From positions 123,477,062-123,541,061 of the forward strand of contig NC_083560.1 in the NCBI RefSeq assembly GCF_019925205.1: a stretch of 64,000 bases of DNA, read 5' to 3'. Every line of letters starts with the position of its first letter. The first letter of the stretch is position 1. Made by a program: the position numbers and the translations under genes. Source of the DNA: Metopolophium dirhodum (lineage: Eukaryota; Arthropoda; Insecta; Hemiptera; Aphididae). Shown here piece by piece: positions 12,211-27,400 of this stretch. Under the pieces are notes generated by a model that ran no database searches, was not told the origin of the DNA, and saw only the letters and a program-made list of their open reading frames with translations.

Positions 12211-14542
12211 AACCTCTGTTGAACTTGAAATTTTTCTTACTAACTAAAAATATACCTATACAAAATAATATATTATGTAATATACATTCGTCCAATAGGT
12301 ACTTTTCTTTATGTTGCTCCAATCTGAATAATCAAATTAATACAGATACATTTATTAAGCTTTCTTTCAGGAAGGCTTTGATTCGCTAGTAATTTCACCA
12401 TTTTGAATTCTTAAAATACTTTATTTCCACAGGAAAAAATTTCAAAATTGATACTTTTTCTAATAAAAAAATATTATAACTTCATCTTTTACAAGCACTA
12501 AAGTACTTTTACAGGCAACTAAAGTATTAAGATTCCAATCTATATCAATTACCTACATTTTAACAATTTCTAATATACCACACCTAACATACATACTTAC
12601 TTTATCACAGATACCTAACTAATAAAAAACGAAGCATGATACTTAATTTATACAAACATTATCGACCTGAAAACAAATATTTATAAAATATTGAAAAAGT
12701 CAAAGAACTGAAGAGAAATAATGACGAACCAACTGACGTATACAATGGAGAGAAACCAGTAACTCGTCATCGTCGAAACTAGCCGACCGATTATATAAAT
12801 AAAACACGGCTGTAAGCGTTTGACTCGTCATCGGAACAATCAAAAGTTTGACTACCAGTAAGTCAACTAATCCACGGAAATTACCCGATGACGTGGTCCA
12901 TAGCTCTCAGATAATGGGTGATCCTTTGACGAAACACCCGCGAGTATCTCCGTATTGATCAACGAACCACCTAGCAGATAGGTACACTTTCCACGGAGTG
13001 CCATGAGACACTAGGTACACGTTCTAAGAAGTTCCATGAGCTTCATGTCACTACCATCATGACTCACTACTTATAAACGGTCTTTCTTAAGACCAGTCAA
13101 CGCTGTAAGACATCTGGAAAACGTGCTACACTATTGTCGACGCAAACTGTTCTTTTCAGGACCACCACTTGCCGTTTAACAACACGATAGCCGTCACTTA
13201 ACTGAGTGGTCACTTTCGTGGGATGCTTTTCCACACCCTAGCTATGTAAGACTGCACATTCTGTACGACTGTACAAGTTAGCGCACCCAACACTGGCATG
13301 CCTAACCTGTACAATATAACTTCTAAGTAATTGATAACTAAAGGCATTCTTGGCAATATTTTTCTGAATTGTTATTTACTTTATAATTATTTATCTATAT
13401 TATATTATTAGTTTTTTTTTTAAATACTGAACGCTAGATCTTTTTACAACGATTTTTTAAGACAGTAAACAGGATTGGTCAGTCATGTCGAAGAAAAAAT
13501 ATTTTCAACAAGGATATTGGGATTATTATGGAGAAGATTATTAAAATTATTATAATGGGTTTATAGTGTTTTGTTTTTCAAAATGGAGGTGACGAGGTGA
13601 AGGTATTTGTGTACGTATCAAGGAAAAGAATTACATTTTTTATTTTAATAGAGTTATAATATTTTTAATTTATTTAAAGATTAACTTTAAGTAATTTTAC
13701 TATGGTAAATCAATAACTTTAACGCGTAAACAAGAGAACACTGTTTTTATAATAGTGTTATTATCACTAAATTATATTTTTAAATATTTAAACTAACGGA
13801 AAATATGCATCAATTTTACTGATGTGAAGAGGTTTTTCTTACGATGAGTAAATAAATCTAAATCAAATTCTTATTTCAATTACAGTAATAATTGAAATTC
13901 AATAACATAGATGAATGTAATAAATTTGATTGGAAATTATAAAAAAATATCTTATGTGCTAGATGTAATAGTACTATTTAAAGTTGTTATTAAATAGTAT
14001 ATTTTAATGTTCATCCTTATGAATATACATAGTTATTTTGTGTACTTTGTTTCTACTTTAAAATAAAATGTAATTACTGATTTTTGTACTTAATTATCAA
14101 CATAAAAGACTGAATTTCGTTTAAAATGTTTACATTTTGTTTTAAGTTATGGGACATTATCATTACAGCTATAAAAACAAAAATATTAATAAATTAATGC
14201 AATTTAATTACCTATTTGGTTTTTGTAACTTTTATTTTTTACACTATCCAGGCTAATGTAATATTTAAGATTTCAAGAATTTTAATAATTAAATGCGATG
14301 CCCTAATGACTAAAAAATCGTTTCGTTAAAATTTAAAAATGTACATACCTAGGTTTAACACGGTCCCGTTTTTACACTCGGTTTTATTTAGTGCTTTCAG
14401 GCAGCAGCTAACCTTAAACTATATTAGGTTTATCGTTATACCAATTAGTGAAATACGATAATAATGCAATGCCTGGCATAGAATAAACCCATTACAAACA
14501 CTCGGGATTGATTATTTTATTAATATACTTAGATTTACTTAC
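12211..14542. other. Intron of the SPR-like gene, distal part
   Basis: Non-coding sequence between the LINE and the TM5 exon. The only feature is the GC-rich island at 12700-13330, described separately. The remainder is AT-rich with no splice-flanked open frame. Confidence 0.55.
12700..13330. promoter_or_regulatory. GC/CpG-rich island in the intron: possible solo LTR or promoter
   Basis: About 630 bp with clearly higher GC and many CpG dinucleotides than the neighbouring sequence. A TATA-like TATATAAATA lies near 12793-12803, with GACTCGTCATCGG about 25 bases further on. The block GTAACTCGTCATCG/GACTCGTCATCGG occurs twice (near 12759 and 12822). No long open frame is present on either strand. 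Candidates are a solo LTR, the edge of an unrecognised transposon, or an internal promoter. LTR ends and target-site duplications were not found. Confidence 0.35.
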
Positions 14543-14676
14543 CTGAACAGTAAAAGATTTAACACGACCAGAGATATGCACGGGCCAGTGTGCACGAAGA
14601 TCACACGGAACGCATAATACAGCGTGAAGTATACGTCAAGTGTGACCCAATGTTCAACCCAATATGCGTGCTTCAT
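14543..14676 (-). CDS. SPR: SPR-like GPCR exon: ECL2 to TM5
   Basis: 134 bp = 44 codons plus two bases. It reads MKHAYWVEHWVTLDVYFTLY at the start, the distal ECL2. TM5 follows, ending VIFVHTGPCISLVVLNLLLF with the TM5 proline expected in class A receptors. The first Met is internal to the protein, not a start. The acceptor is AATTCAAG before 14676 and the donor is CAG/GTAAGTAA at 14542. The terminal AG joins the G at 8337 to make Arg, giving the LLLF-R-AMR junction conserved in SPR. The intron upstream of this exon is about 26.2 kb and the one downstream about 6.2 kb. Confidence 0.9.
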
Positions 14677-14839
14677 CTTGAATTGGAAAAAAACAAAACA
14701 TACATAATATATTACTATTTAACTTAGTTAATATTTTGTAAATAATACATCCACAGTACACACGGTATAATTTGAATCACACAAATAATCATGTATTTGT
14801 TTTTGAATCGTCAGTTGCAGTAGTTAAGGTAGCAGTCTA

Positions 14840-15070
14840 CTATTACACTGTCTCCGTATTACGTGCGATCCGTGTGGTTTACCCGTTACCACAATAAACC
14901 TACCAAATAGTTGAAAATATTCAACTACTTCACCGTGGTTATTTAAATGTGGTTACTAACGAGTAGTGAAATCGTTTTACCCGAACGACATTATTTAATT
15001 TGGTGAATAACAAGAAAATTCTGAACACGGACCACACGATTACACAATACGGTGAAGGTGTATAATAGGT
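14840..15070. repeat. Possible small inverted-repeat element
   Basis: CTCCGTATTACGTGCGATCC at about 14851-14870 and the reverse complement of the end near 15020-15055 (CACCGTATTGTGTAATCGTG) look like imperfect inverted termini about 200 bp apart. Mismatches are many and no target-site duplication is evident. Confidence 0.25.
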
Positions 15071-18000
15071 ACTTTAAAATATGTGAAATATTGTAATAAC
15101 TAGAAATATTAAAAATAATCCAAATATTTGGATACCGTTGGGTTGTGGTACTATAATAGAATCTATTTAATAATTAAGATCATGGCGTAGAGTAAATACT
15201 CTAAATCCTCTAAATTTTACTTTTAGGAATTAATACGAATTATGAAATAACTGTTTTGATAAAATAAAAAAGTCAAACTCATAAAAAAAAGCACCGACTT
15301 AATTATTTATATTGGTATGTACGCGTTTAATCAAATCACATTAAAATTATTAGTTTTAGTTAAGAATACTGTCACCGTATTTATTTGTAATTAAAAATAT
15401 ATATTATTTAACATTTTGACATTCAAGTGAATAAAAATATTAATTATTATAATAGATAGAATTAACGATTTATATGATATAAACATTAAATCATGTAAAA
15501 CAACACTTTGAACAAATTGGATAAAACATTTAATTGTTTTTAAACAATAATAAACGTATAGGTAAAGAAAAAAAAATCAATAACAGGTTTCGAATTCTAT
15601 AAATATAGACTTAAGCTACCTACTCTAATACAATTTTCATACTTCAAAGATTGAACGTCTTATTGATAAAATTGAATCAGTCGCCTGGTCTTTAAGCTCA
15701 GTATTGCGTTCACGGTAAATAGCGGAAAGGATCGAATATGTGTGGTTTTTTTTTTAACTCTTTGACAACACGTTTTTATTTGATTTCTAAAGCGTTTTTA
15801 TTTTTAACAGCGTTTTGAAAGGTGTTTTTTTTTTAAATCTTAAATACACGGTAGATACATGATTAGTACTTTACGATATTGTTTATGCGCAATTCGATGG
15901 AATATAATATGAAGTTTCACTATAATATAACTAGGTACATATTACTAAAATATTACTCAAGCTCTAATCCGAACTCAGTGAAGTATCTACCGACATATGG
16001 ATATAATTATTATTACTATCATCATTATCGTATGATTAAGTAAGGTTATTTCAGATGGATATTGTTAAGTTCCCCGATGCTCGAACAGGTATAATTCAAA
16101 CTATAATATTCACATGTTAATGCACCGACGATCGGAAATTACGCAGACAATTTCCAACAGATTATAATATTTATAGAAGGTAACCTACCAACTAAACCCG
16201 TTTTAGTTCAAAAGCACGAACAGTCTAAAGATCACCAATATATTATAATACTCTTTGGGACTTAATTGAATGCTGTCGATTATATCGTTGTGAATTAAAT
16301 ATTGATTTCATCATTGTATATAGGTATGGTCACGTTAAACTGTTGAGAAACACGCGTGACTCGAGAATTCAATAATAGGTGGTTAACATTAAACAACGGC
16401 ATTAAAGTGTAGCCTTTAAAATTAACTATGAATGTTATGCTTTGTTACGAATTACATTAAATAGGTACCCATATAAATACATGTCTGCCCGTTATTTGTG
16501 TGCACGAGAGTCGGGAAGTGAGTATAAATTTTAGGACATTAATTTATTATCATAAAGAAATGTATAGATTCTATATAATATTTATATCATATTATAATAA
16601 ATCAATATTGTTACTATCACAAGGAAATTATAATAAAATAATTTACTCGACCATCTCAATGTCATGTTAAAACATTTAAATTTTATAACAGTGTTAATTT
16701 ATTATTGTTTGTGGAAAATCTTATGTCTGTTCACTTAATATTTACACTGTACTCTAATACTCTATAGTCCGGTAATAATAGCGTTGTACTTATTATTAAT
16801 AATGTATTAAACTCGAGAAGAATGTATACAAACACCGTGTGTGCCGTTGAAAAAAGAACATTTAAAGTGTTTGAACAGTTTTGACATCGAGTGTATAGTT
16901 TATGATAATGTGTTACAGTTTATGCACAAGTACTTTCTTCCGAGGGTAGTTCGATGGCAGCCGAATTTAATCAAACAAAGTTTACGATAAACTTGATAAA
17001 CATTCTAGAGTAAAATTGGTGAGATAGTTGTTTTACATGCCTACGATATATTACTATAACGCCTCTATAACTCAACCATCGAGTAACTCTCAGCTGAATT
17101 AAAATTAAAGTATACACCCACACGCAAATACGTGTAAACTAATACACTTAATACGAAACTTAAACATTACAAGGACCGCAACAGCCTTGTCGAAAATGTT
17201 CCTCGATAAATTATTAAGGTGTAAAACAATAAATTCATACTCAATATTTTGTCATAAGAATTATTGTATCGTACTATTCAATACGATTTGTACCTAACCA
17301 AATAGAAGCATTTATATGAACGAATTTAAATTTAATAATTGTATTAGTAAAAAATAATGAGAATGTAGATATTAGGAGAAAACTAATAAATTAAAAATGT
17401 ACGTAAGTACGTGCACATATCGTGAGTCTTTGATATGTGTTACCAAGTACTCCTATAATATTTTATCTATTAACAAAAAAATTTAAAAAGTATCTATTTT
17501 TAAATGTATTCAGTTAGAGTTTCAAAAAATGATTTCGTTATAATAGAATATTTTAGAATATTTTCATACACAGTGACAGACGACAGTGTTGTACTTGTAG
17601 AATTTAAGTAAGATTGACATTTAAATAAAATTACTACCCAATAAAATGGTACATTTTATTAGATACAAGAGATAGTATGCATAATAATATAATATTGTTT
17701 TTACATAATTTATACATGTTTCAACAATTTTAATTTGAATTAGTAAAATCACTAAAATGTCGAGCATTTAAGAAATAAAATAAGTTCCCGAGGTAAGTAA
17801 ATTAATAAATGTTAAGAATTTTCAAATGTTACTAACAACTGTGATTACAATATATTAGTTTGAGTATCAAAGTAGTATATGGATTCTTAAAATTTTAAAT
17901 TTCAAAATAAATATAACAATTGCTATTTCAATTCTAGACAAATGATTTCACGTACATTTAAAGTCTTAAAAATATGCATACGTCACATCACTGAAAAGGG

Positions 18001-21000
18001 AAAGTTTCTACTATGTTATTGTGATAAACTAGGGTGTCGAAACAAATACGTGAGAAAATGTTTTCGAGAAACTGGATGATTATAACTTGTGGTTGACTTA
18101 AATATACTCAAAACTCTTGCTTTAAAACAAAACTTTTTCGATTACTTCTAAAATAGCTTTCAGCATTGAGGAAATTTCATCAGTGAGTGAATTAAAACAT
18201 GTTAAATGGTGTTAATTTATTATTATTTATGCCATTTTTCTTTTTCTTTTTAGAAAATCTCGTCTTAAAACGTTTGGGAGTTATTTACCGTCAATAGACT
18301 TAACATTATACTATATTTCCCACTTAATTGTTTTATAAAATACGTATTTGAGCTGATAATTAATATTTAATGATTGTTTCATTTTAAGAGAATAGTGGAT
18401 ATGAATCTGTTGGATGCGAACTGAATAGATGCTGATAATCTGTTATTTAAACACTTTTAAAAACTTGTATCCTTTTGTTAAGCTTATAGCTTTTATTGGA
18501 TATTTCTTCAAGTTCTACTTAAAATTTAATATAATTTTCTCGAGACTTTATATACTAAATCCACGCTAAATAACGAATATTAAAAGTTTCGAAAACTTGG
18601 ATATTGGGACTTAAAAACTATGGTAAAATATATTTCAAGTCGTCGCACACCGCACGAGCTCCCCATAAAAATGATTATATAATATTGTTTAGTATTTTAG
18701 CATAATAATTCCATTTTTAAAACTTTTACACACTCAACGAAAGGATGGTTGCATTTATATTCTACGAACTCTGTTTTAATCTGATGCCATGTACCTACTG
18801 GCAAAAAAGGTTAGCAAAAAACTGTAATTATTTATAGTATACATTCAGCTGAGCAAACATACACTCGTTTCAATTGATTATGCCATATATATGTTGTTTT
18901 TTTTTCATACAAAAGTAGAATTTTTGAATGCATTAATAGTGAAAAGATTTACAAAACGGTCATAAATAAAAGGACAAATTATGCGTAAGGGTGTACCTCA
19001 CAAGCAGACCATTTCAGTATCTGTTCAAACAACGACGAATGCATATAAATAATATTGTTTTTTCCCCCACAAAATCGGAGGGGAATAATAATAATTATAT
19101 ATCCTGATTCACGTGAAAATGTTACTATGTGATATTATAAGAACATGTTTTTGTTTTAGGACTTTTGGCACGAAAGTTTTTATTTATTTATATTATTAAA
19201 CTCAATTGCAATGCGGTTGTTTTGTTTTTGAAAAACTCATCGTTGGCAAACGCTTATTTGTAGATGGTTAGTAGTATAATAGATAGGTACTACACTACTA
19301 CAGACAAATAAATTATAAATCAAGTACAAGACGTATACCGGATTACTACACTGCTATCGCATTTAACTGGAATCTGGAAATGGTTTCACATATTTTTTGT
19401 TTGCTTGCAAGATAATTGATGTATAATACTATTATGTATTCAACTCATTGTCCGATAATTATTTAAAAGAAAAATTATATAGATTATTCAATTGTTTTCC
19501 TTATTATTTGTTTATGTTATAAACAATAATATTTATTTTTTATAAATGTATTTCTTTTTGTAAGAACTACGTCTGACTATTAAATAGGATTTAATGATAT
19601 AGTAAAACAGATAAAGTAAAATACTATAAAATGTGATATATTTATACATACCATACATGTATGGTGATAAAATACTACACGTAAGCACTCATTTTTACGT
19701 ATTCAAAATTATTTGCAATGTTCCATTTCACAATATTGATATTTTCAATTTAATATTTTTATAAGCAAGACCTTAAACCATTATAATTCCGAATGTAGAG
19801 AAATACCAAATGTATTTTTGTAATAATATTTCTAATTAAATATAAATTTATATAATAATGAGTGTCAGTTTTTAAAATTGTCCGCAATTCTATAACATTT
19901 TATATTTTAGTTGATACCTTAATTATAATACTTTTCCACTAATCTACTACCTGATACTACCTACTATTTAGAAGGGGTTGATAGGGTGTATTATGTCGAG
20001 AAAAAAATGACTTCATGGGAACAATTCTCAGGCCTTGTATAATTGTCGGACTTTGATAACTATTATTTTATCTGAAAGAATAAGACTTCTTACAGTCCGC
20101 ATCGAAGTCCGATATTTTATATTATTTCAAATAATGGTATAATATAGTTTATAAAAAACACTTATAATTGTATTATTGTTGAAGATATATTATAAAGTTT
20201 GAGATTAAAATATTGGAAAACGGAGTTTGATGCGGCCTGTAGAATATTACCTTTTATTAGTTAAAGAAAATTATCAAATTTCTGTGATTTTACAGAACAG
20301 GATTATTATACCCGTAAAGAGTATTTTTGTGAACAAAATTAAATTGGCACCAGGCGCTTTAAGACAAATATATAGGCATGATTTAGAAGAATTTATACGA
20401 GATTTTAAACACAGTTTTTTGTTATTAATTATAATACAAAAAGTAACAAAAATACGAGCTTACATTTTTTTTTTGTTTCTTTTGATTTAAGAAATACTCA
20501 AACATTGTAATGTCGAGATTAATAACTTACTGTAAAACTACATTTTTTGACACCAATAACACAAGTGCAACTAACTTTTCTCGTGTATTGTTTGTGTTGT
20601 ACTTATTATTTATGCTTCAAAGTTTCGAAAGAGCTTTTTTGATAGAATAATTTGTGCTTCAAATAGTTAAATATATCTTCAGAAAAATGCGCACTTAAAG
20701 AAGAATATCGATTAATACATATTTTTTTTTTAAAAGACTTTTTGCAACATTAAGATTTAAGATATTGACTAAACTAGTGTTGATTGTCTGCTTGAAACGA
20801 AATAGTAGAAAAACTTAAAAAAAACCTCAAATTTGCAATAGTTCATTACTCAGAGATCTAACACACACATTTTTCATACAAAAGAATAACATTGTAAATA
20901 CATAGATTTATATATAACATATAGTCCGTATTGGTTGTTCCGATTGTGTCATTGTGTGTATCCACAATTATCGGGAAAAGCGATCCTGTGCTAAAAAAAT

Positions 21001-21344
21001 ATGTATACTATTGAAGCAAAGTTTTCAATTTTCTTTTCTGTAGTTCAAAACAGTTTTATCATTTACGTTGGATGTTTCAAATCTAAACGTAACTATCAAT
21101 CAATAAAGTATGATTGCGAATTTGTGACCAACAATGAAATTTTTCTTCGGTTGTCTTATTTATTATACGATATTGATATCTAGACAATAGTTTTATTTTC
21201 ATAAGAATCACTTTTATATATATACGTAAATCAAATTATGAATTTCCAGATAGAATACAAAGACGACCTGGAGTGAAAATTATTCTCACTCCGATCACAC
21301 GACCATGTAATAGTGGTGAGTTGCACGAAATTAAATTTTAAAAC

Positions 21345-21410
21345 AATAATAAATCATCGTATTCGAAAAACGATTCTGAGCAGAGCTGGGTAAAACCAAA
21401 CGCTTGAAGA
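21345..21410 (+). repeat. Dispersed repeat family (core ATTCTGAGCGGAG), partial copy
   Basis: AAAAACGATTCTGAGCAGAG near 21366-21385 matches the core with one change. Only the right half of the unit is recognisable. Confidence 0.55.
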
Positions 21411-24400
21411 CATTTTTTCAAAAATTGTCAATTGTTGTCGGTAGTTTTTCCCCACGCATGGTGATATTATTGAGAAAATCGAAAAATAACCGTCTTTGTA
21501 TAATGGTACCATCCAAGAATATTTCTATTTTTTTACGGAAGAACTACATGAAAGTTTTAAAGCTTTTTATCCTTAAAATATGTCAATGGAAAATAATATG
21601 ATTGTCAAACAAATACGTTCTGAGAAATTTACACATAGTCTGTAATAACCAGAATGAAAATAGTAAATGTATTGTTATCACTTTAACTCCCATAATATAA
21701 TATGATAACTATGATAAATACCTAATATTATATTGAACTGCGCCATAAAAAAAACTCAATTGTACAAATAAAAATGTTAGTAATAAATACAACAATTTGT
21801 TTAAACTGTCAAGTGAGATGTGAATATTTTGGATTGGTAACAGCAGGTGAACGTGTTATAAATCATCGAGCTCTTAAAACTGTAGATGTTATTTGTGTTG
21901 AGGTTCATATTTATTTACTTTCATTATATTGTTCGTTGGTAGTACAACTTGGTACATTGTATTATAGATAATAACTATTATACTAAAAATAATTTTATGT
22001 TTTAGTATTCATCATTTAAAGTTGTTTATAAAATAATATATTTATTGTGCAATTGATTTCGTAGGGTTTTGCTCATTTAATAATTATGCGCTATATTCAG
22101 TGAGAACTTTTTTTTGTTTGTATACGGGGTAGTATAAACAGTTTTATTTATATTTTGAATTGAATAATGATAACAAAATATTAAAATCATTTTCAAGGAG
22201 TAAGTACAAAAATGCAAATAAAAACCACTGTAACTGATAATATGATGTAAAAGAAAAAACATTGAAAAATAAATTAGATTTCTTATAAAAATAGGGTCTT
22301 CAAAATTTTACGTGACAGAATATTTCACATAGTATAGATGAATAAATGAAAATTATTCTCAAATATTAATATAAAAAAAAAAATTAATCGCATGAATAAG
22401 TTATCTACTTTTTTAAAGCTTTTAAAGTTTGTACTTAGGTAAGTGAGTTCTAGTCATAAATTGTTGTTCTGAGGAACATATCCAAACTTTATTGGTTATC
22501 ACTAATCATATAATATCATTGGTACATTTACTAGATACCTAATAATATTGATCACGGGCTAAAGAAATTAAATTAGGACATCGTTACACAACATAATATT
22601 ATAATCTATGATTATATCAAACGCTAAATCGATTATGCGTTTTAATACTGCAATAAATTGATAAATCGATTTTGATAGTACACACTTCATTATTTACTAA
22701 AAGTAAAGGGTATATTATCTGGAGCATAATATACACATACAATTTTAACATTAGCTGTTGATATTTTAAAAATCAAAAGCGACATTTAAAGGTCAACAGC
22801 TCTTTCAATTATTGACACATAATTAATGTAAACGACGCGTCAAAATGTATGTATGTAAAAATTACACTGTACATAAATCGTAGTTGAAAAATAATATTTC
22901 CTATTTGAATTTTTAAAGTGGCCCCATAAAATCTTTCTATATGAATTAAAAAAAAAAAAATAGTGTTTTCGAATTTGATACACTTCTGTTGTAATTTATT
23001 TCCGTTCAACTATGATTTCAATGTTGGAGATTCGGAATAGAATATCAGTTAAATATATATAAATATTAAAAAATTAAGTTTAAAACCATTACAATCTACC
23101 GTTTTATTATGACTTTATACAATTCTACTTCGCACAACAGTAGGTAGTATCGCTCTTTGAGATTATATAGATCATTTTGAAAGGTATTTTTAATTTTAGT
23201 ACAGAAGCAACCGTTGTACAGGCAACGTTTTTATTGAGAATAACCGAAGAAACTTTTGGCTGTGTAATATTTATATATTTGTCTCTGTTCCTTTTCTTGG
23301 TGTTGTAAAATTATTGTACATAAACTTTTTTTTATCATAGTTTTTCTATCGATTGTAAACTAGAAACATACGATACTTCGTCATTGTCAGAATGGCAACG
23401 ATTTTTGTTCTGCTCGGAAAAACTGTGAAAAACTGAGGAAAAACAATGTAAGCACATTTGAACATTTTAGTAAGTTGTCCACAACAGTTGCATCGTTTTT
23501 GGGATTAAGAATACTTTTTATGATGATATTAAATACTTGATGTGTATTATTATATTATGATTGAATATGCCAAGGAAATCGTATAACAGGTGTGCTTTGT
23601 ATTCAGGTTAAACGAAATTTGATTAATATTTAAGGAGAACTATGGGTTTTAAATTTTTATTAGTTGTATTAGGAAACATTGATTAAATATTTTATTAAAA
23701 TTATTAAGACATTACAAGGTGTATGAGCTCGTCTTAAATGCTAGACTAAGATGTTTTCCAAAATAATATGCCATTGATTTCAGTGACTAACAATTAGAAA
23801 GCCCTATATTAATGGAGTAATGGTGTAAATGTCTAACAAAATATTAATTGAATTCTGATTGTATTTAACTATTGTGAAAATTCACAACGAACATACCCTT
23901 TGACCTTCACACAACAACAATCATCAGAAACCGAAAGAAGTAAGGGTTTTGAATGTACCTCTTGGCCTGATATACCACTAGATTACTAAAATGCATATAT
24001 TATTATATTAATACAATTTAAATTTTTTTATTTGACTTCGGAAAAGTGTAAAAATTAATTTAAAGCAATAATAACATATAGAATATTTTTTCTTATTTTT
24101 AGCAAATAAGATAATCATTGATTAGGTTAACGTAAAAGAAGTTCAAACAACATTGGAGAAGCTCGTGAAACCCAAACATGAAAAAGGTTCCATAAAGTCT
24201 TGTGTATCTATTACAAAACTGAAGAAATAAATATTATGCATAATATACGAGTAATTAATACAAATTTGAGGAAATATTATATGTAAATCCAATACTTGTT
24301 ATAAATGAAAAAAAAAATATTTTTATAGTATGAGCAATTCGTTTAATACTCAAGACATCTCGTCACTTAGGTTAATAATAGCAATAATACAACAACATAA

Positions 24401-27400
24401 TATTATAAATGCTTAAAATGTAAACCAATTATTTATATAAATTTTATTTTTAACGTTTTAAATTTAATAAAGTTATTTCATTTACATTTATCTATGTCTG
24501 TGGCCCATCCAGAACTCAATAGTATACTCAATAGACCAATAGACGATAAATGGATATTTTTCAATTTGATTGGTTTTATTATAAATTGTTTTCAAAATAA
24601 GAAAAATATTGGTTTAAATGTTGTTAAGTTTATAGCTAGGTACTTATTATCTTCTTCCTTCATCATATCTTTCTTTCCGGCTGTTAAATACGGGTCCGTG
24701 TATAAGAATAAAATACAAAAATAATAATTACAATAATAATAAGGAAGTGTTTTAGTATGTATAGTAATTTCTTATACTCAATTCACAATATAACGTTTTT
24801 AATATAGGTAATAAATCAAATCTATATGAAAGTTTGGAAGAATTTTATGATTTGAAAATGCGATGAGAAATTTAATTACCTAGTTGATTATGAATCATTG
24901 TAATTTCAAATACCATTAAGAATGCAGTGTTCAAAATTTAAAAAAAACTTAATTAAAGAATTAATTATGAATAAAACTTGTATCATCATTTTTCTTAATT
25001 TATTCTTTGTGTAATAAAACTGATATCCAATAAATTTTAATAAACACATTAAATCGTGCAAGTAAATAATAAATAAAAAATAACTCGTATTTATTCTTCT
25101 ATTGTATGTTTCACAATATACTTGAAAATGGTAAAATGGTCGAATTTGTAATTTTAAAATTACATAAAAATGTATCTTATTCTTTTCTTTATAAATTTAC
25201 TTTTTATTTTAACTAAGCTTTTAAGTTTTGCGATGTTTACAATATTTTCTCAAGGTTACGGAATTATCGTTTACTTAGTGCCTTGTGGTCAAATAATTTA
25301 CTTTGATACACCTTCTAAAAAACAATATTGTGGTATTCTCGTAAAATAAAAAAAATACGAGACTTAATTAAAACATATTCTTATTTTCTAATTTAGGTAA
25401 AATTCAAACTAAAATAATTATGTACAGTACAATTTATACTTTAATGAGGCCATAAATTTCAAAACGTCCAAAGGTTTATGTAAATGGGAAGAACGTTAAA
25501 AAAGATTGAAACAAAATATAGCTGTGTCTTTTAATATTTCATTTAGGAGTTATAATTCTAAAATAAACAGAATTTAAAAAAAAAAACTATACGATGTGTG
25601 GTTTTGAATTAAATTAGTAATTTATTTTAATCATTGCTGGCTCTAAACTTTTGATATCTTATGAATATTATTTATTGTACCCTAACAATTTTCATAATAT
25701 TTTAAATTTTGGGTATTGACCATAATATTGATACTCAATATTTAATAATAATATGCATATATTATATAAATATTATGTACTATAGATATATAACATTTTA
25801 TAATCATGTAGTAGAATGGAATATCTTGAAAATGGATAATGTACAAACGTAATTTTTTCGTTACAAGGACTATATAATTATTATTGAATGTTTATTTGAG
25901 ACGTATCAATTCTGAAGCGTTAAAAAATTCCAAAATTATTTATGATTCATTGGTGGAATCATAATATTAATACTCATCACATTATAACTAATGTATACAA
26001 TTTCAAGTAGTAAGTTCCTATTATGTGTTATGTTTTGTTACTTTTTTGTATCATGAATAATTTATAATATTTTTTTATAATAATCCATCTATCGAATATA
26101 TTATTATTAACAATATAATAGACGATAATAATTAGGCCGCCACAAATGTTGAAGTAGTAAAATTGATTGAAATATTACATTAAAAAATACCAAAAATTGC
26201 TCTAAAAACTATCAACGTTTTGTTATAAATATTTTCAATTTATTACTATTTTTTTTTCTTTATAGTTCACAGCGTATATTTTGTATAAATATTTTATATA
26301 AACCATTTTACATTTTTTTTTCATCTTTTTTTTCTCAAATAAAATTTAAATTCTATAAAAAAAAATAATAAATATGTTTTTAATTGTATTTTAACAATCT
26401 CAGCTACTAGCTTAAACATAATTTAATTTAACTATAAGTGTTTGTTTTAAATGTTTATATTCAAATGGAGATACTTCGATTTGGAGCCAATAAGTATAAA
26501 CCAAAGTAAAGTTACATGAACGAAATTGAAAAAAGTTAAAACAGTTTTATAAATGAGTAAATTCAAAAAATATTGTAATAAAACAAAAAATTAAAAAAAT
26601 TACTCTTAAAAGTTTTAGATTTTAAACTTACTTAGCAATAAATTGGAACAGTAGAAGAAAAGTTGCATATGCAATAAGATTTATTCCCTAATGATATTAT
26701 AATGAAATAGTAAAATATGCACGTATATGTAGCTCTTTTGCCTATGTATTACGCCGTATTAGAAAATATTTCAAGATTTATTTCATATAATATATTTTGA
26801 AGGACAATTTATTTATTAGTTTTGAAATGCATTCATTAAAATACAATATTAACTATTATATATATAGTATCACTTATTTAACATTGCAAGTTAGTTATAA
26901 ACAATGTTTTTAAGCCACGCTCATTGATATGAAAATATGTTGCTTTAATACAATTATTAAAACTATTGAGTTTATAGTTTATGTTAAACAATACTTTTTG
27001 GAATTAAAATAATATAAACTCACGGTATCATTATAATATTAGTTGTATTCAAATGAAAAAGAAAATATATAAAAACAAAATAAAATGGTATTCGTTTTGG
27101 ATGATTGACAGATAAAGGTATCAAACGATTCAAGCTGTATTATTAAATTATACATCGGATTGTCAAGATAAAGAGTCTCCGTTCTAGTTTGACATCTTTA
27201 AACAGATTATTCATACTTAAAAGTTATAATAATACGTGTGGAATTGTATACATATTTTTTTTACATCGCACAGTTTTTGACATTTTTACTTAAATATGAA
27301 AAATTATATGACAGATAACTTTGGGTGAAAATTATGCGCTAAATAATAAATATATTTTTCAAGTCATTATATTCTCGAATAAAATTTAAATACATAGCAT

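Noticed and set aside
20227..20490. 87-codon plus-strand frame as a protein gene
   Set aside because: Composition is AT-driven (Ile/Leu/Lys/Phe-rich), the first codon used is TTG, and there are no domain, splice or GC signals.
24494..24724. 76-codon frame starting at an ATG
   Set aside because: No recognisable family, and composition matches the intron background.
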